Source: Aphidius gifuensis
Taxonomy: Eukaryota; Arthropoda; Insecta; Hymenoptera; Braconidae
Reading direction: 5' to 3'
NCBI RefSeq assembly: GCF_014905175.1
Contig: NC_057788.1
Coordinates: 25,514,154-25,578,153 of the forward strand
DNA length: 64,000 bases
Below the pieces are notes generated by a model, which saw only the letters and a list, made by a program, of their open reading frames with translations, was not told the DNA's origin and did no database searches. Below, in pieces: positions 1 through 12,130 of this stretch. A program made the translations under genes and the position numbers. Within the stretch, counting starts at the first letter, position 1; each line of letters begins with the position of its first letter.

Positions 1-1215
1 AAGATAGAAGAGGGCTGTTTTATCAGGGTTATAGAACAGGCAAAGAGGTATTTTTTGGGTCAACAAGTTCAGCGCCATCTATTGTTTTTTTTAGGTACTA
101 TAGAGTAAACACATTGAAATATTCAAGATAGAAGAAGGCTGTTTTATCAGGGTTATAGAACAGGCAAAGAGGTATTTTTTGGGTCAACAAGTTTAGCGCC
201 ATCTATTGTTTTTTTTAGGTACTATAGAGTAAACACATTGAAATATTCAAGATAGAAGAGGGCTGTTTCATCAGGGTTATAGAACAGGCAAAGAGGTATT
301 TTTTGGGTCAACAAGTTCAGCGCCATCTATTGTTTTTTTAGGAACTATAGAGTAAACACATTGAAATATTCAAGATAGAAGAGGGCTGTTTTATCAGGGT
401 TATAGAACAGGCAAAGAGGTATTTTTTGGGTCAACAAGTTCAGCGCCATCTATTGTTTTTTTTAGGAACTATAGAGTAAACACATTGAAATATTCAAGAT
501 AGAAGAGGGCTGTTTTATCAGGGTTATAAAACAGGCAAAGAGGTATTTTTTGGGTCAACAAGTTCAGCGCCATCTATTGTTTTTTTCAGGAACTATAGAG
601 TAAACACGTTAAAATATTGAAGATAGAAGAGGGCTGTTTTATCAGGGTTATAAAACAGGCAAAGAGGTATTTTTTGGGTCAACAAGTTCAGCGCCATCTA
701 TTGTTTTTTTCAGGAACTATAGAGTAAACACATTGAAATATTCAAGATAGAAGAGGGCTGTTTTATCAGGGTTATAGAACAGGCAAAGAGGTATTCTTTG
801 GGTCAACAAGTTCAGCGCCATCTATTGTTTTTTTCAGGAACTATAGAGTAAACACATTGAAATATTGAAGATAGAAGAGGGCTGTTTTATCAGGGGAATA
901 GAACAGGCAAAGAGGTATTTTTTGGGTCAACAAGTTCAGCGCCATCTATTATTTTTTTTAGGAACTATAGAGTAAACACGTTAAAATATTGAAGATAGAA
1001 GAGGGCTGTTTTATCAGGGTTATAAAACAGGCAAAGAGGTATTTTTTGGGTCAACGAGTTTAGCGCCATCTATTGTTTTTTTTAGGAACTATAGAGTAAA
1101 CACATTGAAATATTCAAGATAGAAGAGGGCTGTTTCATCAGGGTTATAGAACAGGCAAAGAGGTATTTTTTGGGTCAACAAGTTCAGCGCCATCTATTGT
1201 TTTTTTAGGAACTAT
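1..1215. repeat. 124-bp tandem satellite, about ten copies
   Basis: Ten head-to-tail copies of a unit starting with aagatagaagagggctg occur at about 1, 125, 249, 372, 496, 620, 744, 868, 992 and 1116. The period is 124 bp, with one 123-bp unit. Units differ by a few substitutions and by the length of a T run after agcgccatctattg. The array continues off the left edge of the window, so its full size is unknown. No long reading frame runs through it. It looks like a minisatellite or the edge of a satellite block. Confidence 0.97.
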
Positions 1216-1241
1216 AAAACATTAAAAAAATTTCAAAAATA

Positions 1242-1655
1242 TCAAATACCTCTTCGCTCATTCTATGTTCCTGATACTCGAAAATTTTTTTTTTCTATCA
1301 AATATCAAAAAAATTTGTGGAAAAAAAAATTTCCGAGTATCAGGAACATAGAATGAGCGAGGAGGTATTTCCGAAAATATCAAATACCTCTTTGCTCATC
1401 CTATGTTCCTGATACTCGAAAATTTTTATTTCCAATTATTTTGAGAAATTTGTGAAAAAATTATAGATTTGTATTAGGAACGTAGAATGAACAAAGAGGT
1501 ATTCGAAATTTTTAAAAATACAAATCAAAAAAATTCTGAAAAAAAATTAGGCAAACAGAAACTCGAGGAGGAAAAAAATCGAAGAAGTAATTTTCAAAGA
1601 TCTCATTTATCATTCATCAGGAATATAGAATGCTAAAGGGAGGTATTTTCGAATT
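1242..1655. repeat. Inverted (foldback) copies of the satellite core
   Basis: Five copies of a 35-40 bp core of the form gtatcaggaacatagaatga followed by gcraagaggtatt lie at about 1243-1281 (-), 1332-1371 (+), 1381-1420 (-), 1471-1505 (+) and 1612-1652 (+). The first two form a near-perfect hairpin with a loop of about 50 bases. The core aligns with part of each upstream 124-bp unit (atcagggttatagaac followed by aggcaaagaggtatt). The array and these inverted copies are therefore related. No transposase or target-site duplication was seen. Confidence 0.85.
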
Positions 1656-2012
1656 TTTTAAATACTAACTTAAAATTAAAATAAGTTCACTATTTAAATA
1701 AAAGATCCAATAATAATTCGTTTTTTCTTTATTAACTTAATTTGGTTTGATTTATGCCTTAGTTATATAGGAGGGCGCTGCTTATATTCTCTTTTTTTTA
1801 TTTTTTTTTTCATCATCTTGAATCAGCTGTTTACCAAACAAAAAACATAAAATTTTACAAACAACCATTCAATAACAATCACGAATTATCACAATAATAA
1901 CTGAAAGGTATCATATATATAAACAAAAAATATGATACAAGTTTATTATGTTCTAGACAACCATTGTTTATAATTTAATTAAATAACAAGTGTTAAAAAA
2001 AATAAATAAAAG
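1656..2012. other. Intergenic, upstream of first torsin gene
   Basis: AT-rich spacer between the repeat block and the first torsin gene. It presumably holds the promoter and 5' leader of that gene. I saw no clear TATA or initiator combination and no other gene. Confidence 0.5.
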
Positions 2013-3145
2013 ATGATTGTTAAAACGTATTTACTTACAATATTAATATTATTCATCCATCAACAAGAAACATCATGTTTTATAAATAATTTTCAACCAT
2101 TGTTAAGTATAACATATGACACTACAAGTAAATTATTTTTAAAATTAAAATCATCATTTTATCATAATGATCAATGTTTAATTGATGATATAAAAAAAAA
2201 TATAACTGGTAATATATAACATAATAAGTGCTAGTTTAAAATCAGATAAATAAATAATAATTATTACCTTTTTATTTTCAAGAATTAGAATTGATGATTA
2301 ATAAAAATTTATATGGTCAACATATTGCTGGAAGCTATGTTTTAGCTGCAATTGGATCTCATTTAATTGATAAAAATCCATCAAAACCATTGACAATGAT
2401 ATTTCATGGTAAAACTGGTACTGGTAAAAATTATTTAGCAACAATGATTGCAAATGCATATTTTAAAAATGGTGAAGATAGTAAATATTATCATTTTATA
2501 AATAGTAGAAGTGATTTTCCATTGGATGGATCAATTGATGAATATAAAAAGCTATTATATGATATGGTTATTGAAAATTTAAAAACATGTCCAGAATCAA
2601 TATTTGTATTTGATGAAGTTGATATGATGCAACCAGGTGTACTAGATGTACTTGTACCATTTTTAAATTACAAAAGAAATAAAAAAATACATCACAATGG
2701 TTATTTTATTGATATAATAACAAATCGTGCAATATATATATTTTTAACAAATACTGGAAGTCAAGAAATTATTGATACAATGATAATGCTTAATAATAAT
2801 GGTAAAAAACGTAATGATATGGTACTAAGTGATTTTGAACATTTAATATCACTTGGTGCATTTAATGAAAAAGGTGGATTTTATAAAAGTGATGCTATAA
2901 GTGCTAATTTAATTGATCATTATGTACCATTTTTGCAACTTGAATATGAACATATTAAACTTTGTATTGAATATGCATTTAATTCACGTGATGCTGTTGC
3001 TAATGATGAATCAATTCAGGATGTTATGGCTTATGTTACATTTGAAGAGCCACCTTATCATAGATTTTCCAAGTCTGGATGTAAAAGAATTGAACAAAAA
3101 ACAGCAACTATTTTGTATAAAAATCGTAGTAAAGATGAAACATAA
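2013..3145 (+). CDS. Torsin: Torsin-like AAA+ ATPase, copy A
   Basis: Two exons, 2013-2208 and 2283-3145, joined by a phase-1 intron, give 352 residues. Residues 1 to about 21 look like an ER signal peptide ending near ETSCF. Exon 2 carries the torsin AAA+ module: LYGQHIAG, Walker A GKTGTGKN with the torsin-specific Asn after Lys, Walker B IFVFDEVD, sensor 1 FLTNTGS, and sensor 2 SGCK. The two cysteines usual in the C-terminal half of torsins (LCIEY and GCK) are present. Torsins work in the ER lumen and nuclear envelope with LAP1/LULL1-type activators. The N-terminal linker has lost the CC-x-NW segment kept in the neighbouring copy. The neighbour at 3489 has the same intron phase and an exon 2 of identical length (863 bp), so the pair is a tandem duplication. 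Confidence 0.9.
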
Positions 3146-3488
3146 TATTGTTTGATATAGTATATTATTATTTTTTTTAATTTTAAATCTAGAGTTTTAT
3201 TTTTCTAACTTGAAATTGTTATAAATAAATAATTAAGAAATCAAAGATCCACTTGTTGTTGAATTAAAAAAATGATTTCTACCTTATCATCAACTGTCTT
3301 TGATTTTTTTTTATTTTCATCACACACAAACCCAAGATGACGATGTTGACCTTGGAAAAAAGAAAATAAAACATGGATGATGCCGGGTGTGTTGTTGCAA
3401 AAGATCTTTAATGTTAATTTCATAAATAAAGTCCAAAAAATAATAAATAAATTTGATTATAATTTAAGTTTAAGTGATAGTTATTGTG
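3146..3488. other. Spacer between torsin copies
   Basis: About 340 bp. It holds the 3' end of copy A and presumably the promoter of copy B. A short open frame on the minus strand (3241-3423) has no recognisable content. Nothing else was seen. Confidence 0.5.
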
Positions 3489-4643
3489 ATGAATATTAAA
3501 CGTAGTGTTGTAACATTGTCACTTTGGTTGATTTATTATTTTCAAGAGACATCATGTTTTGATCCAATAACTATTGGAGCTGGTGCAGTATTTACAGCTG
3601 GATCAATTTATTCTGGATTTAAATATTTTACAAATGATTGTAAAAGCAATGAATGTTGTAACAATGAAAATTGGATAAAAAAAGATATGCAAGGTTTGAA
3701 TTATTATTGTTATTGGTGTTGTTAAAATGTTTTAAATAAAACAAATGTTTAATTATTTTATTTATAATTGTTTTTTGTAGCTCTAAAAATGGCAATGAAT
3801 CAACGTCTATTTGGTCAACATATTGCACATACAACAGTATTAGCAGCAATGACATCTCATATAAATAATCCAGAACCAAAAAAAGCATTGACAATGAGTT
3901 TTCATGGTCTACCTGGTTCAGGAAAAAATTATTTATCATCAATGATTGCAAATTCATATTTTACAAAAGGTGAAAATAGTAAATATTATCATTTTTTTAA
4001 TGGTAGAACAGAATTTACAAATGATCAACATATTGATAAATATAAATTATCAATTAAAAAAAAAATAATTGATAGTTTAATTGATTGTCCAAATTCAATA
4101 TTTGTATTTGATGAAGTTGATATGATGCCACAAGGTGTATTAAATGTACTTGTACCATTTTTACAATATGGAAAACATCAAAATATATATAATGATAATG
4201 ATCAACATATTGATATTAAAACAAATAATGCAATATATATTTTTTTATCAAATACTGGTAGTCATGAAATAATAAATACATTAATTAAAATATGGGAAAA
4301 TGGTGGTAATCGTGATAATACAAAGCTAAGTGATTTTGAAAATATTATAACAATGGGGGCATTTAATGAAATTGGTGGTTTTAAAAATAGTCATACAATA
4401 AGTACAAATTTAATTGATCATTATGTACCATTTTTACCAATGGAAGAAAAACATATTAAACGTTGTATTGAAATTGAATTTAATGATAAAAATTATAAAC
4501 CAAGTGATGATGATATTAATGAAGTCATGTCATATGTTACATTTGATTCATCAACACACAATTTATTTGCTAAATCTGGATGTAAAAGATTATCACTTAA
4601 AATAGCAACAATTGTTTATCAAAAAAGAGATAAGTTTTTATAA
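3489..4643 (+). CDS. Torsin: Torsin-like AAA+ ATPase, copy B
   Basis: Exons 3489-3693 and 3781-4643 with a phase-1 intron encode 355 residues. I chose the ATG at 3489 because the in-frame codons upstream (3474, 3486) are GTG. A signal peptide ends near QETSCF. The mature N-terminus keeps the torsin-like segment NECCNNENWIKKD before RLFGQHIA. Motifs are Walker A GLPGSGKN, Walker B IFVFDEVD, sensor 1 FLSNTGS, the cysteine in KRCIEI and sensor 2 SGCK. This copy is closer to canonical torsin than copy A. It probably acts in the ER or perinuclear space as a membrane-remodelling ATPase. Its relation to copy A by tandem duplication is clear from equal exon structure. Confidence 0.92.
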
Positions 4644-5403
4644 TTCATAAATATATAATTAAAAAAAAAAAAACACAAACTTGAATCTCATGTAAATAAG
4701 CAAACTTAAAAAAAAATACTTAATTTCAGACGTAAAATTTTATTACGCTGAGACATAAAATATTGTATTTTGTATTTTTACAACAATTGAAATATATACA
4801 TCAATTTATTTATTATTTTATATTCATTATTATATAACTAGATATTTTTTAGTTTATTATTATTATTTTTTTTTTTAAATTGTTTTATTGGCACAATTGG
4901 AGAGAGGCGTTCTCAATTAATTGAAAAATATTGTTTTATTATATGACTTTTTTCTTTTTTATTTATTTTTGTTAATTTTTTTTTATGATTTATTTTATCA
5001 TTAACTAGTGGAATAGTGCATCATTATTAAAAATATTTTTTTGATGCATATATATATATATATTTATCAAGCAATTTGTCAATAGACAAAATAATTTTCC
5101 TTAGAGGCAATTTTTTAATTTTATCATTTATAATATATATATTTATTTTCTTTCAAAGATATTCTTTGTTTTAAAGCCAATTTAGATCTGATTAACTTTC
5201 CTTGTGATATGTTAAAATAAAAAATCTGGACGATCAATGATTTTTAAAAAAAAAAGAAATTTTATAATCCTGGGACTAGTGTAACGTACAGGCATATTTC
5301 ACAAAAGAAAGTATTGGCCTTGGTCTTTGGATTTTAATGTTTATTAGTTAATTAATTAAAAAAAAAAAAAAAAAACTTATATTATTAGATTTAATGGTTT
5401 AAT
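4644..5403. other. Convergent intergenic region
   Basis: 3' flank of torsin copy B facing the 3' end of Vav. It is very AT-rich with several T and A runs. No gene, RNA or repeat of note was seen. Confidence 0.6.
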
Positions 5404-8400
5404 TTATTCTCTGACTTCTTCAACATATCCTTTTGGAAAAAAACCAACGTAATCACCAATTTTACCTTTCCACCAACCTTTTGCATCACCCTGTTTACTC
5501 AACACAACAACACGACAACCACGATGTAAATTTAATTGATTTGGTTCAATAGCACGAAAATCAAATAATGCTTTAGCTAATACACGTTTAAATGGCCAAA
5601 GTAATCTTTTATCTAATTTTTCAAAATTTTCAGCTAATGATTCTCTTTGATAATATTCAACAAGTTCAACAACTGATTTAAAAAATCTTGATTCACTCAA
5701 ATAATATAAATCAGCACCATCAACATCACGTTTAAAAACTCTAATATGTTTAACAGCACCATCAGCCCTGTAAGATGAAATTAAAAATATCATATAATAT
5801 TTGTTAATTAAATTGTAACAAAATAAATAAATATATACTAACATTAGACTAATTGCATAATTTGTTTCATGTTTTAATCTTGGTTGTCCAGCAGGTCTTA
5901 ATCTTAACATGTATGTTTCATCTTCACGTCCTTCTAATTGTTGTGTTGCAACATCTCTTCCCATTTCATGTACAAACCATAATTTAACTGATAAACCTCT
6001 ATCACATGGTACTGGTGGTGGAGGTGGTGGTGGCGGTGGTGGTATTGGTATACATCTTCCTGAATATGGTATACATTGTTTATGTACAGCAAGTCGACAA
6101 ACTTCACAACAATATCCCTGTTTTAAAATGACAAGATGAAAATAACATTATCATACAAGTAAATTAAATTAAAATTAATATAGTTAAATATATATTTATA
6201 CCTGAAATATACGACCCTTGAGAAATTTATTACATCTTTGACAACTACGTGCTGTATCAAATGTTGTTAATATAAATTTATGATTCGTTGTACGACATGC
6301 AGCTGGATTAATAGTGTCAATGGCATCTTGTAATGCTTTTATCCACATTTGTTTTTGTTCATCTGTTCTAGCATATAATGTATATGCTGTGTATGCTTGT
6401 TTATGTACTAATAACCATTGATATGACCATCTTGAATCTCTACCAAGTGTACGACGACCAGTATGATCTTCTAATCTATAATCATCTAGTTTTAATGTTT
6501 CACGATAACAATATTGATCACCACGACCAGCTTTACATATTAAAACAGTTTGTTCAAATATAAATGCCCATCTTGTTTTAACACGTTGATCACCATGTGC
6601 TTTAACTTTTAATTCACCATCTTTTAATAAACGTCCATAGCCTTTTAATTCAACTGGTGATGCCCAATCAACAATTGATGCTTGTATATCTTTTATAATA
6701 TCTAATGTATCTGAATCACGTTTAACTTCATCAATATATTGTGCAACATCAATCATAACTTCACGTGCTTTTGTTAATTGACGTAAATTTTCAGTCCATT
6801 CACGTGGTGTTGTTTCAACAAGTTTATCTAATAATAAATGATATTTTAATACACGTTGCATTGGTACTGATAATATATCACGTAATTTAAATTTTCTATT
6901 ATTTGCTTCTTGTTGACATTTTATAACTTCTTGATTTAATAATTCATTTTTATTACATAATTCTTGTAATAAATTTTGTGCTGATGTTAAATTTGAACAA
7001 TAATCACCATATATTACAAATTTTTCTCGCCAATCAAGAAATACTTGTCCAAGTTCAGCACCACTTTTGGCTTTTCTTAATTGACTATGAAAACCGGCAT
7101 GTATTTCAGCTAATTCTTTTATACCAAAAAAAATTTTTGATGATTCTTCTGGACGTAAATGTAATGATAATGGACGTGCAAAATGACGTAATAAACTACT
7201 TAAAACTTCAGAATAATTTCTTTCAGTTTCAACTAATTCTTGTACAACGTAATCACGTTTTTCACCACCACCTGGTATTGCTCCTTCCTATAAATTTTCA
7301 AACAACAATATTTACTATTTAATAATATTCCATTTCGACATATATACCTATATAAATTTTCGTGCAATTTATGCAACACATGCAAAGATTTAATCAAAAA
7401 AAAAAAAAAAAAATCATAATAAATTAATTAACATAAATAAAATAAGAAGAAAAAAAAAAAAAAAAATGATAAATAATAACCTCCGGTGCTAATGGAGATG
7501 TTTGAATTTGAAGACTACAAAGATCATGATAAATTTCTTCACTTTGTATTTGACTGCAATAAGCACCATATCCATCCTCTTCACAAGCTGGATCATTATT
7601 AACATGACAAGCCCCAGCACCAGCCTCATCACCCTCACGTCTACGTAGTCTTCTTTGACGACCCTCATTCTCACGTCTTTATTATTATCATTATTTTTTT
7701 ATTTTTAATCCAATATTGTTGTGTTGATGTGATCCATTTACGTTCAATGAAAATAAATAAATAAAAACAAAATAAAGAATAAAAAAATCATGCAAAAAAA
7801 TAAAAAAAAATAAATACAATCTACATAATAATTAATAATAAACTATGGAAAATAAAAACTAATGTTTTTATTTATAATTTAACTGTGATGATAACTAAAC
7901 ATTAACTAAGTTATTTTAAAATATTCAGAATTAAAATTAATACAACAATATAATTTATAAACAATCCTAAATGATAATAAATAATTTAACTATCAACAAC
8001 AATTATTTAGATACAACGTTTTAATAATTATCAGACTAAATATATAGATTATAAATAAAAATAAATAAATAAATAAATATTTAACAAATATATAACAAAC
8101 GAATTGTAAGAAAGTTATTTGTTTTTTGTTTTGTTAATTATGTAGTACCTCCTTGACGAAGGACCACTCGTTACTTGGTGTTGTTGAAAAGGAGAGTAGC
8201 TCCTGATAAACATCCGATTCACCAAGTTCCCCAGCTCTCGGTTTAATGGTAAAACCCACAACAGTAGGTGTCATTGTTCTAAATTTACCAATACAATCAT
8301 TTGTTGTTGTTTTTTTTTTATTCTATTCTATTCTTTCTCTTTTTTTTTTTTTTAAATAAAAACAATGATGAATAAATAAAGCCATGAAAATTATATGTAT

Positions 8401-9128
8401 TCTTTGAATAAAATAAACCTGTTTTTGTCTTTAAATTTTTTGTTTTAATATTACTAAATAATTTAAGATTAAATTGAATGACCCAATGAGTCAATAAAAA
8501 ATCAATTTAAAATGAATAATAAATATTAAATTATTGAATTAAAAATAACTCACCCAACACCAGCACTTTGAAGGTCCTTGTATGCATCTTCCTGTGATCG
8601 ATCACGACCCACAGAAAATCCCCTAAAGAATAATATTGTTTTTTTTTTTTTATATAAATAAATAACATTGTGACCTTTTAAAATAACAATTATTGATTGA
8701 TATAATTAAAAAATAAATGCAACATACTGTATTCCTTTACGACGGAATCTTGATGTGAATGACAATGCTGATAGTGTACATAGTACTTGATGAAAATTTG
8801 ATAAATCAAATAAAACACTTGCTTCAAATAAATCAGAATCAGATAATCCAAATGTTGTTGAACATACATTTAAAAATAATTTAATATTTCTTAAACATAA
8901 AAATTGTGCCATTTGTGGTTTTTGACTGACATCTTTAATATCAAAACATCCTGGATCAACAAGATTTAATAAATTACATAAAAGTACACCATCTCTAAGT
9001 GTATATGCTAAATCAAATGGTTTTGCTGATGGCCAATTTGCTTTATGATCAGCACGTAATGCACCACATCTTGTTAACCAGCTGGCACATTCTTGCCATC
9101 CTGTTTCAGTATCATTTCCATTCTCCAT
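5404..9128 (-). CDS. Vav: Vav guanine-nucleotide exchange factor
   Basis: Seven coding exons: 9128-8728, 8622-8554, 8278-8149, 7676(or 7669)-7481, 7287-6202, 6117-5843 and 5767-5404. Skipping the 8278-8149 exon gives 796 residues. Including it with the acceptor before 7669 gives 837. Domain order in the 796-residue form: calponin homology about 1-125 (GWQECASWLTRCGAL), acidic tyrosine region about 135-220, DH about 230-415 (SVPMQRVLKYHLLLDKL), PH about 437-545, C1 zinc finger about 557-606 with the usual His/Cys spacing, polyproline, SH2 about 627-720 (MLRLR holds the phosphotyrosine Arg), and one SH3 at the C-terminus. A single SH3 is the insect pattern; vertebrate Vavs have two. The protein activates Rac/Rho GTPases downstream of tyrosine kinases at the plasma membrane. 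The acidic region may be alternatively spliced (see findings). Confidence 0.95.
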
Positions 9129-10476
9129 TATTATTTTAATTATTTTAAAATATCTAAAAAAAATAAAATCATATATTAATAACTTAAGAAATTATAATTT
9201 ATTAAAATAATTATTACCTTTTTTAAAGATATATTTATTTATTTTTATAAACAAAAATTCTTATTATTATTTAATTTTTTTTTAAATTTATTTATTGAGC
9301 AATTTATAATAAAGTCCTTGTGTTGTATATCCGGATGTAATATTTTATATCAATATATAAATTTATAATCTTTTATAAACCAAACATAAAAATGTGATAT
9401 CATTCTGATATTAAATTTTGTTGTTTTGTTTGTTTTTGTAGGAGCAATTTTTTTTTTTTAACCACTGTATCACTTGAATAAACTTTGAAAAAATATATAA
9501 AACAAAATTAACGCTTTTATTTTATGAATGAACAATTATCACGATATATTGGCATATATTTTATGATAATTAAATAATTGATAAATTGTCAATGAATCCA
9601 GCCGTCAACTCGGCGGAGTCCATTTTGGTATGTATCATTGCTGGACAATGGTGCAATCCCAAGTGGCCTCGTAACAGACTTGCTCCAAAATGTTAAAATG
9701 GTTAAAATATATACATATATATTTATCTTTCTTTTTCTATTCAATTTAAAGGACACTGTCAAATTTTCTATCCTTTATTAAATGTTGTTTTTTTTTTGTT
9801 GATGTTGGTGTGTTGTTGCTTGATGATTTTGATGATGATGATGATGATGACAACGATAGTAGCGCAGCCTCTCGGCAACTCTAAAAAATACACCGATTGA
9901 TAAAAAAAAAAAAATGTACATATGACAAGGATAGACAACTGATAATAAAAATTGAGATAAAAAAAAACAAAGAGGGAATAAAATCACTTACTGAAAATAA
10001 TTGAAGGACAATCCTGGAAAATTTAATCGATAATTATAACTTTAAAATAAATATTCATCTTGGGATGATGATCCCAAGTAATGACAGACTGTCTAGGTCA
10101 TCAAAATACAAAAAAAATATATTGTAAATAAATATGTTTATTTAACAATGTTATTGGATGATATGTCAATATGATTTTATCATTCAAATCATATATTTAT
10201 ATTTTGATTTATGATAAGATTGTTTTTTTAATTTAACTCTTTGTTGAAATAACAGCGCTGTGTTACTCGCGGATTGTCAGCGACACCAAATTATTTTGTT
10301 TTTTATTATTGTGATTTTTTAAAGATCAAATCAATAAAGAATCATTGAGATTGATTAATTATTAACAAGAGAAATAAATTTATTACAGTTGTGCTTTTGT
10401 TGTTGTTAAAGCAAGTCAAGTTATTTATTTTTAATTTTTATTTCTTTTATCAATAATTTTTATATTGAGTAAAACA
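9129..10476. other. Divergent promoter region of Vav and DNase II
   Basis: The head-to-head spacer (about 1.35 kb) must hold both promoters and the Vav 5' leader. A less AT-rich patch at 9595-9690 and another near 10245-10290 stand out against the background. A CAT/CAA-rich stretch lies near 9820-9860. No gene or RNA was recognised. Confidence 0.5.
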
Positions 10477-12130
10477 ATGATTATTTTATCATTTGGTATA
10501 TTTTTATTTTTTTTAACTGGAACATGTTATGGAAATATGATCCAGTGTAAAGATGAAACAGGAAATAATGTCGATTGGTAAATATTAAATATTAATTTAA
10601 TTTTTTTTTTTAAGATTTAAGATTTTGCTTACTGATTTTTTTTATTTCTTTTAGGTTTGTTATGTATAAAATTCCAAAAATAGCAGAAAGTGCTAATCCA
10701 GTTATACGAAAAGGTGTGGCATATATGTTTATGACAAATAATACCGTTAACGATGGTTGGCAATTATCAAAAAGAGATATTTCATCAGTAGATTCAATAC
10801 CAGGAAAAACACTTGAGTCTTTGTACAATGATGTTAGTAAAAAAAAAACTAACAAAGGACAATTATTTTCGCATTAATACAAATGATTCATGATCAATTA
10901 AAAGTACTATTATAAATTATTGTTAATTATTATTTTAGAAAGTTGCTGAAAAACTTGCCTGGTTAGTATACAATGATCAGCCACCAAATACAAATTCTTC
11001 TCATTCAAAATATGGACATGCAAAAGGTGTTATTATGACAAATGAAAATCAAGGATTTTGGCTAATTCATAGTGTACCAAGTTTTCCATCAATGCCTCGA
11101 ACAGGTACTGAAAAAAAAAAAAAAAATAATACCAAAGAAATTATTCAAGATTGTGAAAACAAAAAAAAAAATACAACTGATGATTTACCAATTGGTGAAT
11201 ATTCATATCCAAATTCAGGAAAAGTATATGGACAAAGTTTTTTATGTATATCTATTAATTCAAGTGAAATTAATTTCATTGCAAATCAATTAATATATAA
11301 TCAAATAATAACATACAAACATAATATTCCTGATAAATTAAAAGAAAAATTTACGAGTTTATTAAATGTAACAACACGTCCAAAAATTAAAAGACCACCT
11401 TATAATAATAAGGGTGTATTTGAATCAACAGAAGGTGTCAAATTTACATCATTTGCTAAAACAGATAAATGGCAAAAAGGTATATATTTTCTAATAATAA
11501 TAATTTATTTATTATTAGTATTTTTGAATTTTATTTATATATTTGGTAAATTTTTTAATTAGATTTATATGATGATTTTGTTGCACCACAATTACAAGTT
11601 GATATGCTCGCTGAAACATGGCTAAATGGCAGAGGAAAATTACCCTCTGAGTGCAATGGAACACAGTAATATAAAATTAATAATGATTTCTTTTTTTTCT
11701 TTGCACATTTTAAACATTTTTAAAATGATCTTTTTTTTTTTTTTATTCAACTCAGAGTACTTAATGTTCAATCCATCATATTGAATTCAGCCAATGTGGA
11801 ATTCAAAAGCTCACGGGATCATTCAAAGTGGGCTGTTGCTATGAAAAATATAAAAAATAAAAGCTGGATCTGCATTGGTGACATAAATAGAGCTGTAAAA
11901 TTTTTTTATTACCTTTTATTATTTTTTTCCCACTGGAATTTTCAATAAATAAATTTTTTCTTTTCCCTCAGGATACACAATTCAATCGTGGTGGTGGAAC
12001 TGTCTGTTTAAACTCATTGAATTTATGGAAAAATTATCGTGACTCAGTGAATGACGTTGAATCATGTCCTAGAAAAAAAACTGGTTTTATCAAATCCATC
12101 AAAAAGTGGTTCTCCAAAACAATCGGATAA
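10477..12130 (+). CDS. DNaseII: Deoxyribonuclease II, lysosomal acid DNase
   Basis: Six exons: 10477-10577, 10655-10832, 10939-11479, 11563-11665, 11756-11894 and 11972-12130, giving 406 residues. Signal peptide about 1-19. Family signatures are VDWFVMYKIPK near the mature N-terminus, LVYNDQPP, the first HxK motif at about H120 (GHAKG), FYGQSFLC-like VYGQSFLCIS, and the second HxK at about H330 (DHSKWAV). These two HxK motifs form the phospholipase-D-like active site that cuts DNA to 3'-phosphate ends at acid pH. The enzyme acts in lysosomes on DNA of engulfed cells, or may be secreted. A Lys/Asn-rich insertion lies after SMPRTG, and a basic tail (KSIKKWFSK) ends the protein. Both HxK motifs are intact, so it is probably active. 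Confidence 0.95.

Noticed and set aside
1..1215. Regular repeats resembling a CRISPR array
   Set aside because: The whole 124-bp unit is repeated with no variable spacers, and the genome is a eukaryote with introns.
5909..6139. Plus-strand frame with a polyGly run
   Set aside because: It is the antisense of the Vav polyproline and C1/SH2 exon.
6978..7322. 114-codon plus-strand frame
   Set aside because: It lies antisense to the Vav DH exon, whose protein motifs are clear.
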